Assembly (NCBI GenBank): GCA_016200225.1
Contig: JACQFD010000038.1
Span: 80,303 to 144,302, forward strand
DNA from: Planctomycetota bacterium
GTDB taxonomy: Bacteria > Planctomycetota > UBA1135 > JACQFD01
Direction: 5' to 3'
Length of the DNA: 64,000 nt
The first letter of the stretch is position 1, and each line of letters opens with the position of its first letter. The translations under genes were made by a program, and so were the position numbers. The notes below the pieces were generated by a model, which made no database searches, had not been told where the DNA came from, and worked only from the letters and a program-made list of their open reading frames with translations. This document shows, piece after piece, positions 8,403 through 18,265 of this stretch.

Positions 8403-9547
8403 CGGCCCTCGATCGCGTCGCGCGTTTTTGTATATAATTCCGCGACGGGGACATTGAGGCCTCTGACGACGCCGTTCTTGTCGACCAGCACCGAACCCGG
8501 AGTCACGTTGATCACGAACGTCTCCGCCAGAATGCCGTCGTAACCCGAAGAATCGTAAACTTGCAATCCCGGAATATGATATTCATCGACAAACCGCCGG
8601 ACGGCGTCGGCGCCTTCGCCCATCGGTTCGCCTCCGCCGGGAACGGAGCGAATCTCCTTGCCGTCGAGACATACGCTAATGATCTCGAGATCCTTTCCGC
8701 CCGATTCTTTATTTAACTTTCGAAGCGTTTTGATGCCGTCGAGCGAATCCTTGACGGCGCTCGACCAAAAATAAAAGAGCGCGGCTTTTCCGCGAATCGT
8801 ATCATTAACAATCGGCTTTTGGTCCATTCCGACGGCCGCGAACGGCGGGAGCGGACTGCCTATTTTTAATAATTCGAACGCGTCGGCCAAACGATACAAT
8901 TTGAGCGCGCGCCGCGAAAAATCGGTCTTGGAATCGATAATTTGTTTTAAATACTTCCGCGCGCTCGGCGGATCGGTCTGCGCGAGCCAGACGAGCCCCT
9001 CCATGCGAAGCGCCGCGCGTTTTCCGGTGACGGCGTCGCCGAGTCTCTCCATGACTTCGCGCAATTCCACGGTCGCTTCGCCAGTCGCGCTCCCGGCGAT
9101 CGATAACGTCGCGCGGAGAATATGTGCATATTCGGATTCGTCCGATCCGGGATATTTTTTGATAAAATCCGAAAGTTTGTCGCGGCTCGAAAGGAAGTGA
9201 TTGCGCGCGGCCGCGTCGGCGATGTTTCCGGTGCCGGGCGGCGCGGATTTGTGAATTTCCGCGACGATTCCCTGAAGTTCCGAAATGGGAGTCACGAGTT
9301 GCGCGCCCGGATCGTTAGGATTCTGCGGATTCGCGGACGGCCCTTGTGTTGCATCGACGGCGGGCTGGCTTTCGGATGTGGCGCGGCCGGATCGCGAAGC
9401 CGCCGCTTCCGGAGGTTTGGCATTCGCTTCCTCCTGTTTGTTACATCCGGCACTCGACGCCAGAATTAATATAATATAAAAAACCGGCGCGGCCGCGCGG
9501 GCGGGCGAAATCTGCAATCGATGGGGAACTTTGGAATTCACATTCAC
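8399..9547 (-). CDS. TlpA/AhpC-like redoxin lipoprotein
   Basis: The product is about 382 residues. It has a hydrophobic leader ending in a lipobox (PVFYIILILASSAGC), then a low-complexity Ala/Pro/Ser linker. A helical region follows (residues about 110-225, with short repeat-like segments such as KLSDFIKKYPGSDESEYAHIL). The C-terminal thioredoxin fold has IGSPLPPFAAVGMDQKPI, GKAALFYFWSSAVKDSL, EIISVCLDG, INVTPGSVLVDKNGVVRGLNV. In the normal CxxC position it has SSAVK, so it lacks both redox cysteines and may bind rather than reduce. The start is uncertain: tandem GTGs at 9545-9547 and 9539-9541, or a TTG at 9515-9517 directly before the signal peptide. The more upstream ATG at 9667 would add an implausible tail. 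Confidence 0.7.
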   Translation of the reverse strand: MNVNSKVPHRLQISPARAAAPVFYIILILASSAGCNKQEEANAKPPEAAASRSGRATSESQPAVDATQGPSANPQNPNDPGAQLVTPISELQGIVAEIHKSAPPGTGNIADAAARNHFLSSRDKLSDFIKKYPGSDESEYAHILRATLSIAGSATGEATVELREVMERLGDAVTGKRAALRMEGLVWLAQTDPPSARKYLKQIIDSKTDFSRRALKLYRLADAFELLKIGSPLPPFAAVGMDQKPIVNDTIRGKAALFYFWSSAVKDSLDGIKTLRKLNKESGGKDLEIISVCLDGKEIRSVPGGGEPMGEGADAVRRFVDEYHIPGLQVYDSSGYDGILAETFVINVTPGSVLVDKNGVVRGLNVPVAELYTKTRDAIEGR

Positions 9548-9678
9548 AATCTGACGTTTATCGGCGTCCGCGGAAAGAGTGGCGGAGAACACGATCGCCG
9601 AACCCGAGGGCGCCGCGATCGGCGCCCCAGACTCGGACCTGGAGTGAAATCGATGGTTTTCGCGCATAATTCGGGCAC

Positions 9679-12306
9679 ATGCGCAATCCCCACAGAATCT
9701 TTGCGGCGGCGGCGTGGCTCGCGGCGACTTGGCCGTTCGCGGGGACCCTCGCCGCGCAGCAGATTTCGATGGAGGACGGCTGGCGTTTTCATCCCGATAC
9801 GGAGAACGCCGGCACGGGATTGGGTTTCACGCGGCCCGATTTTGATGATTCAAAATGGATCGCGATCAAAACCGGCGCTTCGTGGGAGGAGCAGGGATTC
9901 GAACAACTGGACGGCTTCGCATGGTACCGGCGGCGTTTTTCTTTAGATTCGGCTCCGTCGACCGACGCGATGCTCGAACTCGGCACGATCGACGACGCCG
10001 ACGAAGTCTTTATAAACGGCACGCGCATCGGCGGCACCGGAGTGTTTCCGCCGAATACCAAAGTCGCGTGGGGCAGAACACGCGTTTATAAAATTCCGCG
10101 GGAATTATTACATTCGGGAGAAAATACAATTGCCATCCGCGTGTTCGACGAAGGCGGCGACGGCGGCATGCGGAGCGGATTTCACCGGCTCACGCTCGGT
10201 CCCGAGACCGCCGAATTATTAAAATTGAGAACCCGCCGCGCGGGCGGTTTCGCGAATGCTAATTTTGCGATGGCCATGGAACTCGCGTCCGACGGCGAAT
10301 TTCCCGCGCGCATTTGGTGCAATCCGGCCGCGTCGGGGCTCTGGTTCGAGGAGTCGATGCTCGGGCGCCTCGCGTTTCGCGAAGGCGACGTCGAGATCGC
10401 CGCGCCGGATATGTTATCGGGCGAAGTCCGGCGGCTGTGGCCATTTTCGCGGGCCAGCTACGCGAATCCGGCGATCAGTAATATACAAATCGACCTCGAA
10501 TCGTTTTGTCCGGTCGCGCGCGCCGGCGTCCCGTACCTGCCCGCGGCGCCGCTCGGGCTCGCGGCGTTCAAAATTACAAATAAATCGGATCGCGAACGTA
10601 ATATTGAGATTGTCTGGCGGTTCGCGCTCGAAGGCGCGACGCTGAACGTCGCCGCCGAGGATCGGGACGGCATTGCGTACTCGGGATTCGACGGCGAACG
10701 CGTCTCCGTCCGCACGGAGGCGCCGTCGGGGCGTTTCGAAGGCAATCTTATTAAATTCTGGACTTCGAAAATTAAACTCGCGCCGGGCGAGACGCGCGAA
10801 ATTCATTACTGTTTTGCGCAGTCGCCGCGGACGGCGCGCGGTTCGACCGATCCCGGCAACTGGCCGAATTCGAACGAACTCGCGCTGAGCGGACTCAAGA
10901 ATTTTAATGTTATTTATCGCGAGACTTCGCTGATCGATCAATGGCTGCCCGTGACGGGCGATCCGAAAATCGACGCCGCGTTTCGTCAATATTGCGCGAA
11001 CGCGGTTCAATTGACAAAAGTGTCGACCGGGGGAGCGGTTTCCGTCATGGCCTACTCGGAGATGACGCAGCGCGACGCGTACTGGGGGACGTTTTTGCAT
11101 AATTTACTGTTTCCCGATCTTGAACAAAAAATGATCGAGGAGGCGCTCGGCGAACAACGCGCGGACGGAAAAATTCCGACGAGCGTTCTGCCGAATTCCG
11201 ACCGCGAGGACGACGTCGACACCAATGCGTATGCAATGCTTCGCGCGTTCCGTTATGCAAAATGGAATCAGGATCATAAGTTTTTATCTAAAATCGCGGC
11301 GAACTTGAAAGGCGCGGCGATCTGGCTGAATTCGCGCGACGGCGACGGAGACGGCGTGCCCGACATGCATTCGCGCTGGGGCGATTGGAAGGATCTGCCG
11401 GGCATTTCCGAACGTAAATATTCGCCGCACGCGGCTTTTGTTTATATTGCGGCGCTGACGCAATTGATAGAAGTAATGAAACTCGGCCGCGACGACGTGA
11501 GCGCGGTCATGGAATTCGAAAAACGGCTGCAGCGGGCGACGCGGACGGTCGACGGGAATTTCGAGGCGGGAGGGCTCTGGAATGGAAAATACTACTGCGA
11601 ACGCTGGCGCGGCGCGTCGGAATCGGCGCCCGCCGAAACGGCGGCGATTCGTAATCAAAAGATCGTTAATGAAGATCAGATCGTCGGTATATTCTTCGAC
11701 GTCGTGCCGCGCGAACGTATAAATTTAATATTCGACTCGCTCGAAGCGAATCGCGGAGCCGCGGGAATCCGCGAGAGCTATCCGTATCGTCCGGCCGCCG
11801 CCGGGCACCGACCCGGAGAATTTACGAATGGCGCCGTCTGGCCGTGGTTGAATTACGCGGACGCGTGGGCGCGCCTGCGCGCGGGGCGAACGTCCGACGG
11901 AATCGAATTATTAAAATTAGTCGCCCGATACGATTTGTTACAATCCGGCGGCTCGATGCCGAACGAATGCCTCGACGGCGAAACGGGCGAACCGCTGCGC
12001 AACGCGCCGCAATTATGGAATTCCGATTTCGTCGGCGCGGTTTTTCACGGCATGTTCGGCATCGATCGCGACTGGAACGGTTTATTACATATCGAGCCGC
12101 GGGCGCTTCTCGCGCGCGGCTGGCGCGTGCGCATTCCCGTACCCGAGGGCGATCTCGAACTGCGCGACGGCGAGGGCGACAATCCGCCGGAACTGTCGTG
12201 GGCATTGGAAACCGAACTACCCGTATTGGTAAAATTACCCGACCGGCCGCAATGGCGATCGATATTACAACCAGGAAAAAACCGGCATTCGTTTCCGGTT
12301 AAATAA
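9679..12306 (+). CDS. secreted GH116-like (alpha/alpha)6-barrel glycoside hydrolase
   Basis: An 875-residue protein with a signal peptide (residues 1-26, cleaved near TLAAQQ). Residues about 30-175 are a GH2-type jelly-roll sugar-binding domain (MEDGWRFHPD, FDDSKWIAI, FAWYRRRFSL, DDADEVFINGTRIGG, NTIAIRVFDEGGDGGM). Residues about 185-400 resemble the N-terminal beta domain of GH116/DUF608 enzymes (SNIQIDLESFCPVARAGVPYLP, LGLAAFKITNKSD). The C-terminal half is a helical toroid with WGTFLHNLLFPDLE, DVDTNAYAMLRAFRYAK, HSRWGDWKDLPG, GLWNGKYYCERW, NEDQIVGIFFDVV and GAVWPWLNYADAWARL. GH116 members include glucosylceramidases and beta-glucosidases; substrate here is not determinable. The next gene starts 2 bp after the stop, so it forms an operon with the alpha-mannosidase. 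Confidence 0.7.
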   Translation: MRNPHRIFAAAAWLAATWPFAGTLAAQQISMEDGWRFHPDTENAGTGLGFTRPDFDDSKWIAIKTGASWEEQGFEQLDGFAWYRRRFSLDSAPSTDAMLELGTIDDADEVFINGTRIGGTGVFPPNTKVAWGRTRVYKIPRELLHSGENTIAIRVFDEGGDGGMRSGFHRLTLGPETAELLKLRTRRAGGFANANFAMAMELASDGEFPARIWCNPAASGLWFEESMLGRLAFREGDVEIAAPDMLSGEVRRLWPFSRASYANPAISNIQIDLESFCPVARAGVPYLPAAPLGLAAFKITNKSDRERNIEIVWRFALEGATLNVAAEDRDGIAYSGFDGERVSVRTEAPSGRFEGNLIKFWTSKIKLAPGETREIHYCFAQSPRTARGSTDPGNWPNSNELALSGLKNFNVIYRETSLIDQWLPVTGDPKIDAAFRQYCANAVQLTKVSTGGAVSVMAYSEMTQRDAYWGTFLHNLLFPDLEQKMIEEALGEQRADGKIPTSVLPNSDREDDVDTNAYAMLRAFRYAKWNQDHKFLSKIAANLKGAAIWLNSRDGDGDGVPDMHSRWGDWKDLPGISERKYSPHAAFVYIAALTQLIEVMKLGRDDVSAVMEFEKRLQRATRTVDGNFEAGGLWNGKYYCERWRGASESAPAETAAIRNQKIVNEDQIVGIFFDVVPRERINLIFDSLEANRGAAGIRESYPYRPAAAGHRPGEFTNGAVWPWLNYADAWARLRAGRTSDGIELLKLVARYDLLQSGGSMPNECLDGETGEPLRNAPQLWNSDFVGAVFHGMFGIDRDWNGLLHIEPRALLARGWRVRIPVPEGDLELRDGEGDNPPELSWALETELPVLVKLPDRPQWRSILQPGKNRHSFPVK

Positions 12307-12308
12307 TC

Positions 12309-15300
12309 ATGATGAATCCAGCTTCGTTTATATTAATTCTTGCGCTCGCGGCGGCCGTCCCCCGTCACGACGAGGACACGGCGCTTCTCCTCGTCGCGCG
12401 CAATCTCGCGAATCCCGGCGGCAACTATTTCGTTTATTATACGATTTCGGACCGCGAAATCGAATTCAAGGCGGGCGACAAACTTAGTTATGAAATATTC
12501 CTCCACCCCGGAAATCCGTCGCCGAAAGGAGGGCTCGACATCATTTGCGAAGGCGGCGGCTGCCTGCGCGACAGCGGGGCCGCCGACGCGTCCGGCGGGG
12601 GCGCGCACGGCGATACGATATTGACCAACGCCGTCGGAAAATGGCTAAAGCGCACGATCGACCTCGCAAGTCTCGCGGGACAAAAATCGAAACAATTCGA
12701 CGTTCAATTCGAAGGCGACGAAAAGGGCGATTATATCCAATTTATCGATAATATCAAAATCGAGCGCGCGGACGGCGGCTCGATTATAATTTATGACGAC
12801 GGGCGGCCGAAAGTCGCGCATCTCGACTTTCGAAACGGCTACAGCGAACGCGTGCTCTGCGCGCAGGTGGCGCGCGCCTCCGTCAAGACGGGTCCCGAAT
12901 TGGAAAAAATCATCATTGATAAAAAAGCGAAGGAGGAATTGTATTATGCGCGCGAAACATTAAAATCCGAATTCGATCTCGCGTCGAAATTCGCGAAAGC
13001 CGAAAACCGACAGGACATCGTCGACGAACTGAAGGACGGGCTCGCGGGCGTGCCGCTTCCGGACGAATTCAAGGGCACGGCGGCGGAATATCATGAATTA
13101 TTACACAAACAGCGCGGGCACCTCGACCACGCGCATCCGTTGATGCAACAATACGGCGGCCATCTGGTCGGCCATGCGCACATCGATTTGCAGTGGCTTT
13201 GGGAATGGCCCGAGGGACTCGATTTTTCGCGCTCGACGTTCGCGCAAGTATGCAAATTCATGGACGAATATCCTGATTTTACATTTACGCAATCGAGCGC
13301 CGGACTTTACGAAAAAATCGAGGAGCAGTATCCGGATCTTTTTGCGAACATCGCGCGCCGCGTGAAGGAGGGCCGGTTCGAATTCGTCGGCGGCCGCTGG
13401 TGCGAGGGCGACACCAATATGATTTCCGGCGAATCCCACGCGCGACATTTATTATATGGGCAGCGATACTTTAAGAGCGCGTTCGGCCGAATCGCGACGG
13501 TCGGCTGGGAGCCCGACACGTTCGGCCACACTGGCCAAATGCCACAAATACTAAAACTCGGCGGCATCGATTCTTACTATTTTTGCCGGGGCGGAAAAAA
13601 ACTGCCGTTGTTCTGGTGGGAGTCGCCCGACGGCTCGCGCGTGCTCGCGTTCGACGAGCCCGCCTCCGGATCATGGTACAACAGCGATGTTAACGATAGT
13701 TTCGTGACGGAACTGCTCGATTTTTATGATAAAACCGGCCTCAAGAATCTCATCTGGGTCTACGGCGTCGGCAACCACGGCGGCGGCCCGACGCGCGAAC
13801 AAATCGAAAAAGCGAATTCCTGGAAGGACGCGCCGGGCCGTCCAACTGTAAAATTCGGCACCGCGCGCAAGTTCTTCGATTTATGTAAAGAAAAGAATCT
13901 CGAGAAACTTCCGGTCGTCAAGGAAGAGTTAAATCCGGTTTTCCGCGGATGTTATACGACGCACGGCGATATGAAACAATTGAACAACGACGCGCAGGCC
14001 GCGCTCGACTCGGCGGAGGCGCTCGCCGCGATGGCGGCGCAGTCGGGTTTCCCGTACCCCGCGGCCGATCTCGCGCGCGCGTGGAAGACCGTGGCATGGA
14101 ATCATCATCATGATACGCTTCCCGGATCGGGCATTCACGATAGTTATGAATTGTCGCACGTTCAATTGCATCATGTGATCGAATATGCAAACTGGCTCCA
14201 GCTCTCGGCGGCGCGGCATATATCTTATCGCGTAGACGATTCGGGCGAAGGCGCCGGGCTCATCGTATTCAATCCGTGTGGATGGAACCGCGACCAGCTT
14301 GTAACTGTAGAAATAAAGAATACGACAGGCGTCCCGCGCGTGTTCGACGCGGACGGCAACGCGCTCGCTGCCGGCGGGCCTCCCGTTCAATTTATTGCAA
14401 AAGACGTCCCGGCGTTTGGATATAAAGTCTTTCGATTGAAATGGGACGCCGCCGAAACCGCGGGCCCCGGAAAACTGCCGATCGAGGGCACGAGCTGCGT
14501 CGCGCGCGGCGATTTATTTATATTATCCAATAAATTCCTGCGCGTGGCGATCGACGGAAAAACGGGCGAATTCAGGAGCGTCGAGGAAACGAAATCGTCG
14601 GGCGAAAAACGCGAGATTCTGACCGGCGGGCGCAACGGCAACCGCATCGAGGTTTTTTATGAAGATCCGCACGGAATGAGCGCGTGGGAGATCGGTAAAA
14701 TACAAAAAAACGAGCCCGTGACCGCCGCCGAAGTCCGCGTCGTCGCCGACGGAGGACTGAAAAGCGAATTAATCATTGAGCGAAAATTCGGCAAATCTAC
14801 AATTCACGAGAGCGTCCGGCTCGAGAGCGGAAAATCACAGATCGACATGGACGTCCGAATCGATTGGAACGAATTCGGCGCGCCGGGTTCGACCTCGCCT
14901 TTGTTAAGATTAATATTCCCCGTCGCGGGCGCCCCCGAAATCGCCGAATTCGAGGCGCGGTTTTCGACGCCGTTCGCCGACGTGGTCCGTCCCGCGGACG
15001 GCGAGGACGCGGCCGGCCTCACGTGGGCGTGGGCGGCGGGTCCGCGCGGCGGCGCGGCGCTGTTGAACGATCATAAACATGGATATTCGGCGACGCGCGA
15101 CGGAGAATTAAGATTAACATTGGTCCGCGCGTCGTCCGAGCCCGATCCCGCGCCGGATCAATATACACAATCGATCCATTGCGCGCTCGTGCCGCTGTCC
15201 GCGGGCGCGAAACCTTCGTTTGCGACACGCCTCGGATTCGAATTGAATCATCCGCTCGTCGCGATGCCCGTATTGCACAATACCGTGAACGGTTTCGCCG

Positions 15301-15638
15301 GCGACCGGCGCGGCGAGGTCCTCGCGGCGACGCGGTCGTTTATACAATTCGACGGCCTGCCCGACGCGATTCCCACTTGTATGAAGCGCGCCGAGGACTC
15401 CGACGCGCTGATCGTCCGTTATTATCAAGATTCGGCGGCCGCCGCCTCCGGAAATATGTTATCGTCGGTCGCGGCCGACGCCGTGACGCCGGTGAATTTT
15501 CTCGAGGATTCAGTCGGCGAACCTTTACAAATCATCACGCCGCGGCCGGGTCCCGGGGCGGCTAATGCACAAATCCAGGCGCGCATTTCGCTCCGCCCGT
15601 ACGAAATTCAAACGTTGCGGATCGGTAAAAATAAATAA
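12309..15638 (+). CDS. secreted alpha-mannosidase, glycoside hydrolase family 38
   Basis: An 1109-residue protein with a signal peptide (residues 1-17). Residues about 25-160 form a beta-rich accessory domain. The catalytic domain starts near 260 and shows every GH38 signature. GHAHIDLQWLWEW (288-300) supplies zinc ligands His and Asp. GWEPDTFGHTGQ holds the nucleophile Asp403. GVGNHGGGPT (486-495) and WNHHHDTLPGSG (597-608) follow. The C-terminal half contains the GH38 beta domains. The enzyme is a retaining exo-alpha-mannosidase; the export signal implies attack on extracellular or periplasmic mannosylated glycans. It follows the GH116-like gene by 2 bp. It ends 3 bp from the convergent SDR gene. 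Confidence 0.93.
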   Translation: MMNPASFILILALAAAVPRHDEDTALLLVARNLANPGGNYFVYYTISDREIEFKAGDKLSYEIFLHPGNPSPKGGLDIICEGGGCLRDSGAADASGGGAHGDTILTNAVGKWLKRTIDLASLAGQKSKQFDVQFEGDEKGDYIQFIDNIKIERADGGSIIIYDDGRPKVAHLDFRNGYSERVLCAQVARASVKTGPELEKIIIDKKAKEELYYARETLKSEFDLASKFAKAENRQDIVDELKDGLAGVPLPDEFKGTAAEYHELLHKQRGHLDHAHPLMQQYGGHLVGHAHIDLQWLWEWPEGLDFSRSTFAQVCKFMDEYPDFTFTQSSAGLYEKIEEQYPDLFANIARRVKEGRFEFVGGRWCEGDTNMISGESHARHLLYGQRYFKSAFGRIATVGWEPDTFGHTGQMPQILKLGGIDSYYFCRGGKKLPLFWWESPDGSRVLAFDEPASGSWYNSDVNDSFVTELLDFYDKTGLKNLIWVYGVGNHGGGPTREQIEKANSWKDAPGRPTVKFGTARKFFDLCKEKNLEKLPVVKEELNPVFRGCYTTHGDMKQLNNDAQAALDSAEALAAMAAQSGFPYPAADLARAWKTVAWNHHHDTLPGSGIHDSYELSHVQLHHVIEYANWLQLSAARHISYRVDDSGEGAGLIVFNPCGWNRDQLVTVEIKNTTGVPRVFDADGNALAAGGPPVQFIAKDVPAFGYKVFRLKWDAAETAGPGKLPIEGTSCVARGDLFILSNKFLRVAIDGKTGEFRSVEETKSSGEKREILTGGRNGNRIEVFYEDPHGMSAWEIGKIQKNEPVTAAEVRVVADGGLKSELIIERKFGKSTIHESVRLESGKSQIDMDVRIDWNEFGAPGSTSPLLRLIFPVAGAPEIAEFEARFSTPFADVVRPADGEDAAGLTWAWAAGPRGGAALLNDHKHGYSATRDGELRLTLVRASSEPDPAPDQYTQSIHCALVPLSAGAKPSFATRLGFELNHPLVAMPVLHNTVNGFAGDRRGEVLAATRSFIQFDGLPDAIPTCMKRAEDSDALIVRYYQDSAAAASGNMLSSVAADAVTPVNFLEDSVGEPLQIITPRPGPGAANAQIQARISLRPYEIQTLRIGKNK

Positions 15639-15641
15639 CTA

Positions 15642-16460
15642 TTAAGATTCCGCGGGCGTTTCTCCGAGGCCTTTCGGCAACTCGCGGCCGCCGTCCATCG
15701 TTAAACAACAACCGTTCATGTAATGCGCCCAAGGCGACGCGAGGTAGGCCATCGCCTGCGCGACTTCAAAAGTTGTGGCAAATCGCCCCGCGGGGATCGT
15801 GCGGCGGATCGCCTCGTGTTGCGCCGCGTCGGGCCATAAATTCTGCTCGGCGCCTTTACTATCAAAAGCGCCCGGCGCGATCGCGACCACGCGCACGCCG
15901 CGCGCCCCCCACTCGGCCGCGAGCGTGCGCGTCACGGCCCAGAGTCCCGCTTTCGCGGCCGCCGAATGGATGACATTCGGCATGCCCGACCACGCGTACG
16001 TCGCGATGACATTAACAATAACTCCGTCGCCGCGTTTTAACATATGCCGCCCCGCCGACTGCGCGCAATAGAACGCGCCCGAAAGCGCGATGTCGATGAC
16101 GGCGCGCCAGCCTTTCGCGCGGAGTTTTTCGGCCGGGCACAGAAAATTGCCGGCCGCGTTGTTCATTAATATATCAATTTTGCCGTGGCTCTTTACAATT
16201 TCGAGAAACGCCTCGGCGACGCGGTCGGGCTCCCGCACGTCGAGCGTGCGCGAAGTAACGGAAAACCCCTCTCGCGCGCCGTCGTCCAGAATTGTCTTGT
16301 GATGTTCCGCGTCGCGGCTCATCACGACGACGTTCGCGCCGAGGCGTCCGAGCGCGCGCGAAACTTCGAGGCCGAGACCGGTGCCGCCGCCCGTGACGAT
16401 GGCAACTTTTCCGCGAAACGTATCGGGGGGCAGCAGCGGCGTGGACTGCGGTTCGTACAT
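15642..16460 (-). CDS. short-chain dehydrogenase, 2,4-dienoyl-CoA / trans-2-enoyl-CoA reductase type
   Basis: A 272-residue cytoplasmic SDR. The Rossmann motif is TGGGTGLG (residues about 23-30). The NNAAGNFLCPAE stretch is characteristic of the eukaryotic-type 2,4-dienoyl-CoA reductase branch. The usual YxxxK is replaced by SAAAKAG, with Lys kept and Tyr absent, as in that branch. The NADPH-binding loop is IAPGAFDSKGAE. The family reduces unsaturated acyl-CoAs in beta-oxidation. No other fatty-acid genes are adjacent, so the physiological substrate is inferred only from family. Confidence 0.8.
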   Translation of the reverse strand: MYEPQSTPLLPPDTFRGKVAIVTGGGTGLGLEVSRALGRLGANVVVMSRDAEHHKTILDDGAREGFSVTSRTLDVREPDRVAEAFLEIVKSHGKIDILMNNAAGNFLCPAEKLRAKGWRAVIDIALSGAFYCAQSAGRHMLKRGDGVIVNVIATYAWSGMPNVIHSAAAKAGLWAVTRTLAAEWGARGVRVVAIAPGAFDSKGAEQNLWPDAAQHEAIRRTIPAGRFATTFEVAQAMAYLASPWAHYMNGCCLTMDGGRELPKGLGETPAES

Positions 16461-16554
16461 GTATGAATCTTAACAGCCCGCATTCGCAGGCCGTGGCGAA
16501 AAGCGCGCGCGCCGCGTACGCTTGACGCGTCCCCTTTTTTCGCAGAGACATTGT

Positions 16555-18111
16555 ATGCGCACAGCACCCGCAATCCTTGCTTTGGCCGTTTCTCTCGCCT
16601 TCGCGGCGCCGTCCGCGCGAGCGCAACTCACGCTCGACGTGAGCGGCGGCATTATGAATGAAAATTGGAACTTTACAGTTACGGGCGGCAACCCCGGACA
16701 GTACTGGGTGATCGGCCTCGCCGACACGATGGGTCCGCTGCCGATTAACTTTCTGACCGGCGACAACGATCCGCGCAGCTGGGATCTCGACGTGACGATG
16801 TTTTCTTATCCGGCGGGCATCGGAACGCTGCCTGCTACAAATCCCGTCTGGCAGTTTCAGAATGTTTATGCGGGATTCGAGGGATATTATGTATATTGCC
16901 AGGCGTTCACCGCGCCGGGATTTCCGTTTTTTATTGATGAATTATCCAATGACGTCGTGATCGTGGTCGCGCCCGGCCACGGCGCGGCGGTCGACACCGT
17001 CGGCAAACCCGTCCGGTCGCGCGCGTTCATGCCAGGGGCACCGCTGTCGAACGGAAACCAAGTGATCTTCGGCGGAAACGACGGCGCGCTGTCGGGCGGA
17101 ACCTATCTAAAGTCGGTCGAATTGTTCGCCCGAAAGTTACAAACGATCACGTCGGATCCGTCGATTCCGAATATGAGTATCGAGCGCAGCTTTCACCGCG
17201 CGCAGACGCTGAACGACGGGCGCGTATTGGTCGCGGGCGGAAACGATGATTTAAACAATGTGTTGACGTCGGCCGAAATTTACGATTCGAACGCGAATAC
17301 ATTTACGACCACGGGTTCGATGGCGCAGAAACGTTATTTTCATTCGATGGTCAAACTCTCGGACGGCCGCGTGATGGTGCTCGGCGGCTCGACGGCCGTC
17401 GACGCGAGCGGAAGCCAGACGCAGGCGGCGCTCGCAATTGTTAATAGCGCGACCGATTCGTGCGAAATATATAATCCGGCGACGGGAACCTGGAGCGCCG
17501 CCGCGGCGATGCCGTGGAAACGGACGGGGATTTCCGCGGCGCTGCTTTCGAATGGTAAAGTTCTCGCGTGCACGGGAGCCGGATCTTTTCTTGGTATTCC
17601 GATTTTTACGACGACCGCGGCCCTTTACAATCCGACGACGAATTCGTGGCAATCGATCGCGGCGCTGAACGGAACCGGGCGCGCGCTTTCGACCGTGTCG
17701 ACGCTCGCCAACGGTAAAATTATGATTTCCGGCGGCGCGAACGGTAATATTGCGTCGCTCACGCTGAACGCGCTCGCCGATGTATCCATTTACGATCCTG
17801 TCGCGAACGCGTGGCAGTCGAATCCGCCGTCGTTGCTCGGCGCCCGCGTCGGACACATGTCCACGCTGCTTCCCAACGGTAATATTGCAATTACAGGCGG
17901 CGCCGCCGGAAACATATTTTTTCCGGTTGTAACGAAAGACGTCGATAGTTTTAACGGATCGGCGTGGACGAACATCGGAATGATGAATCACGAGCGCGCG
18001 TTCCACTACGCCGCGCTTTCGTACGATTCCGAACGCATTTTCCTCTACGGCGGCATCGAATCCGGCGGCAACTCCGCCGTGTTTCCGACAGCCGAGTACT
18101 TCGCTTACTAG
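16555..18111 (+). CDS. secreted kelch-repeat beta-propeller protein
   Basis: A 518-residue protein with a signal peptide (MRTAPAILALAVSLAFAAPSARAQ). Residues about 27-140 form a small beta domain (GGNPGQYWVIGLADTMGPLP, GFEGYYVYCQAFTAPG) of the kind appended to secreted proteins in this type of genome. Five to six kelch blades follow: GRVLVAGGNDD, AEIYDSNANTF, HSMVKLSDGRVMVLGG, CEIYNPATGTWSAAAAMPWKR, ALYNPTTNSWQSIAAL, GKIMISGGANG, VSIYDPVANAWQ. The propeller resembles those of galactose oxidase but no copper-site tyrosine/cysteine crosslink region can be identified, so a binding role is more likely. The ATG at 16555 is preferred over a TTG 33 bp upstream because it begins the signal peptide. 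Confidence 0.75.
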   Translation: MRTAPAILALAVSLAFAAPSARAQLTLDVSGGIMNENWNFTVTGGNPGQYWVIGLADTMGPLPINFLTGDNDPRSWDLDVTMFSYPAGIGTLPATNPVWQFQNVYAGFEGYYVYCQAFTAPGFPFFIDELSNDVVIVVAPGHGAAVDTVGKPVRSRAFMPGAPLSNGNQVIFGGNDGALSGGTYLKSVELFARKLQTITSDPSIPNMSIERSFHRAQTLNDGRVLVAGGNDDLNNVLTSAEIYDSNANTFTTTGSMAQKRYFHSMVKLSDGRVMVLGGSTAVDASGSQTQAALAIVNSATDSCEIYNPATGTWSAAAAMPWKRTGISAALLSNGKVLACTGAGSFLGIPIFTTTAALYNPTTNSWQSIAALNGTGRALSTVSTLANGKIMISGGANGNIASLTLNALADVSIYDPVANAWQSNPPSLLGARVGHMSTLLPNGNIAITGGAAGNIFFPVVTKDVDSFNGSAWTNIGMMNHERAFHYAALSYDSERIFLYGGIESGGNSAVFPTAEYFAY

Positions 18112-18133
18112 CAAAAATTTCATAAGTATCTCG

Positions 18134-18164
18134 AAGGGGCGCGGTCGCGGCTGCGCCCTTTTTT
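18134..18164 (+). terminator. rho-independent terminator after the kelch gene
   Basis: A GGGCGC stem pairs with GCGCCC across a 10-nt loop and is followed by a run of six T, 25 bp after the stop codon at 18111. Confidence 0.75.
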
Positions 18165-18265
18165 GCAGCCGTTCGCGCCGAAAAGCGGCTGCCAAAATGG
18201 CGTGCGCCGCGGCCTCTCATAGGGCAAACAGGCCGGCACCGCGATTGCGTTGTACGGGGGTAAAT

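Noticed and set aside
10414..11100. Long open frames on the opposite strand inside the GH116-like gene
   Set aside because: They mirror the codon structure of the real gene, are very Arg-rich and contain no domain; the same holds for long shadows in the kelch, porin, VIT/VWA and RND genes.
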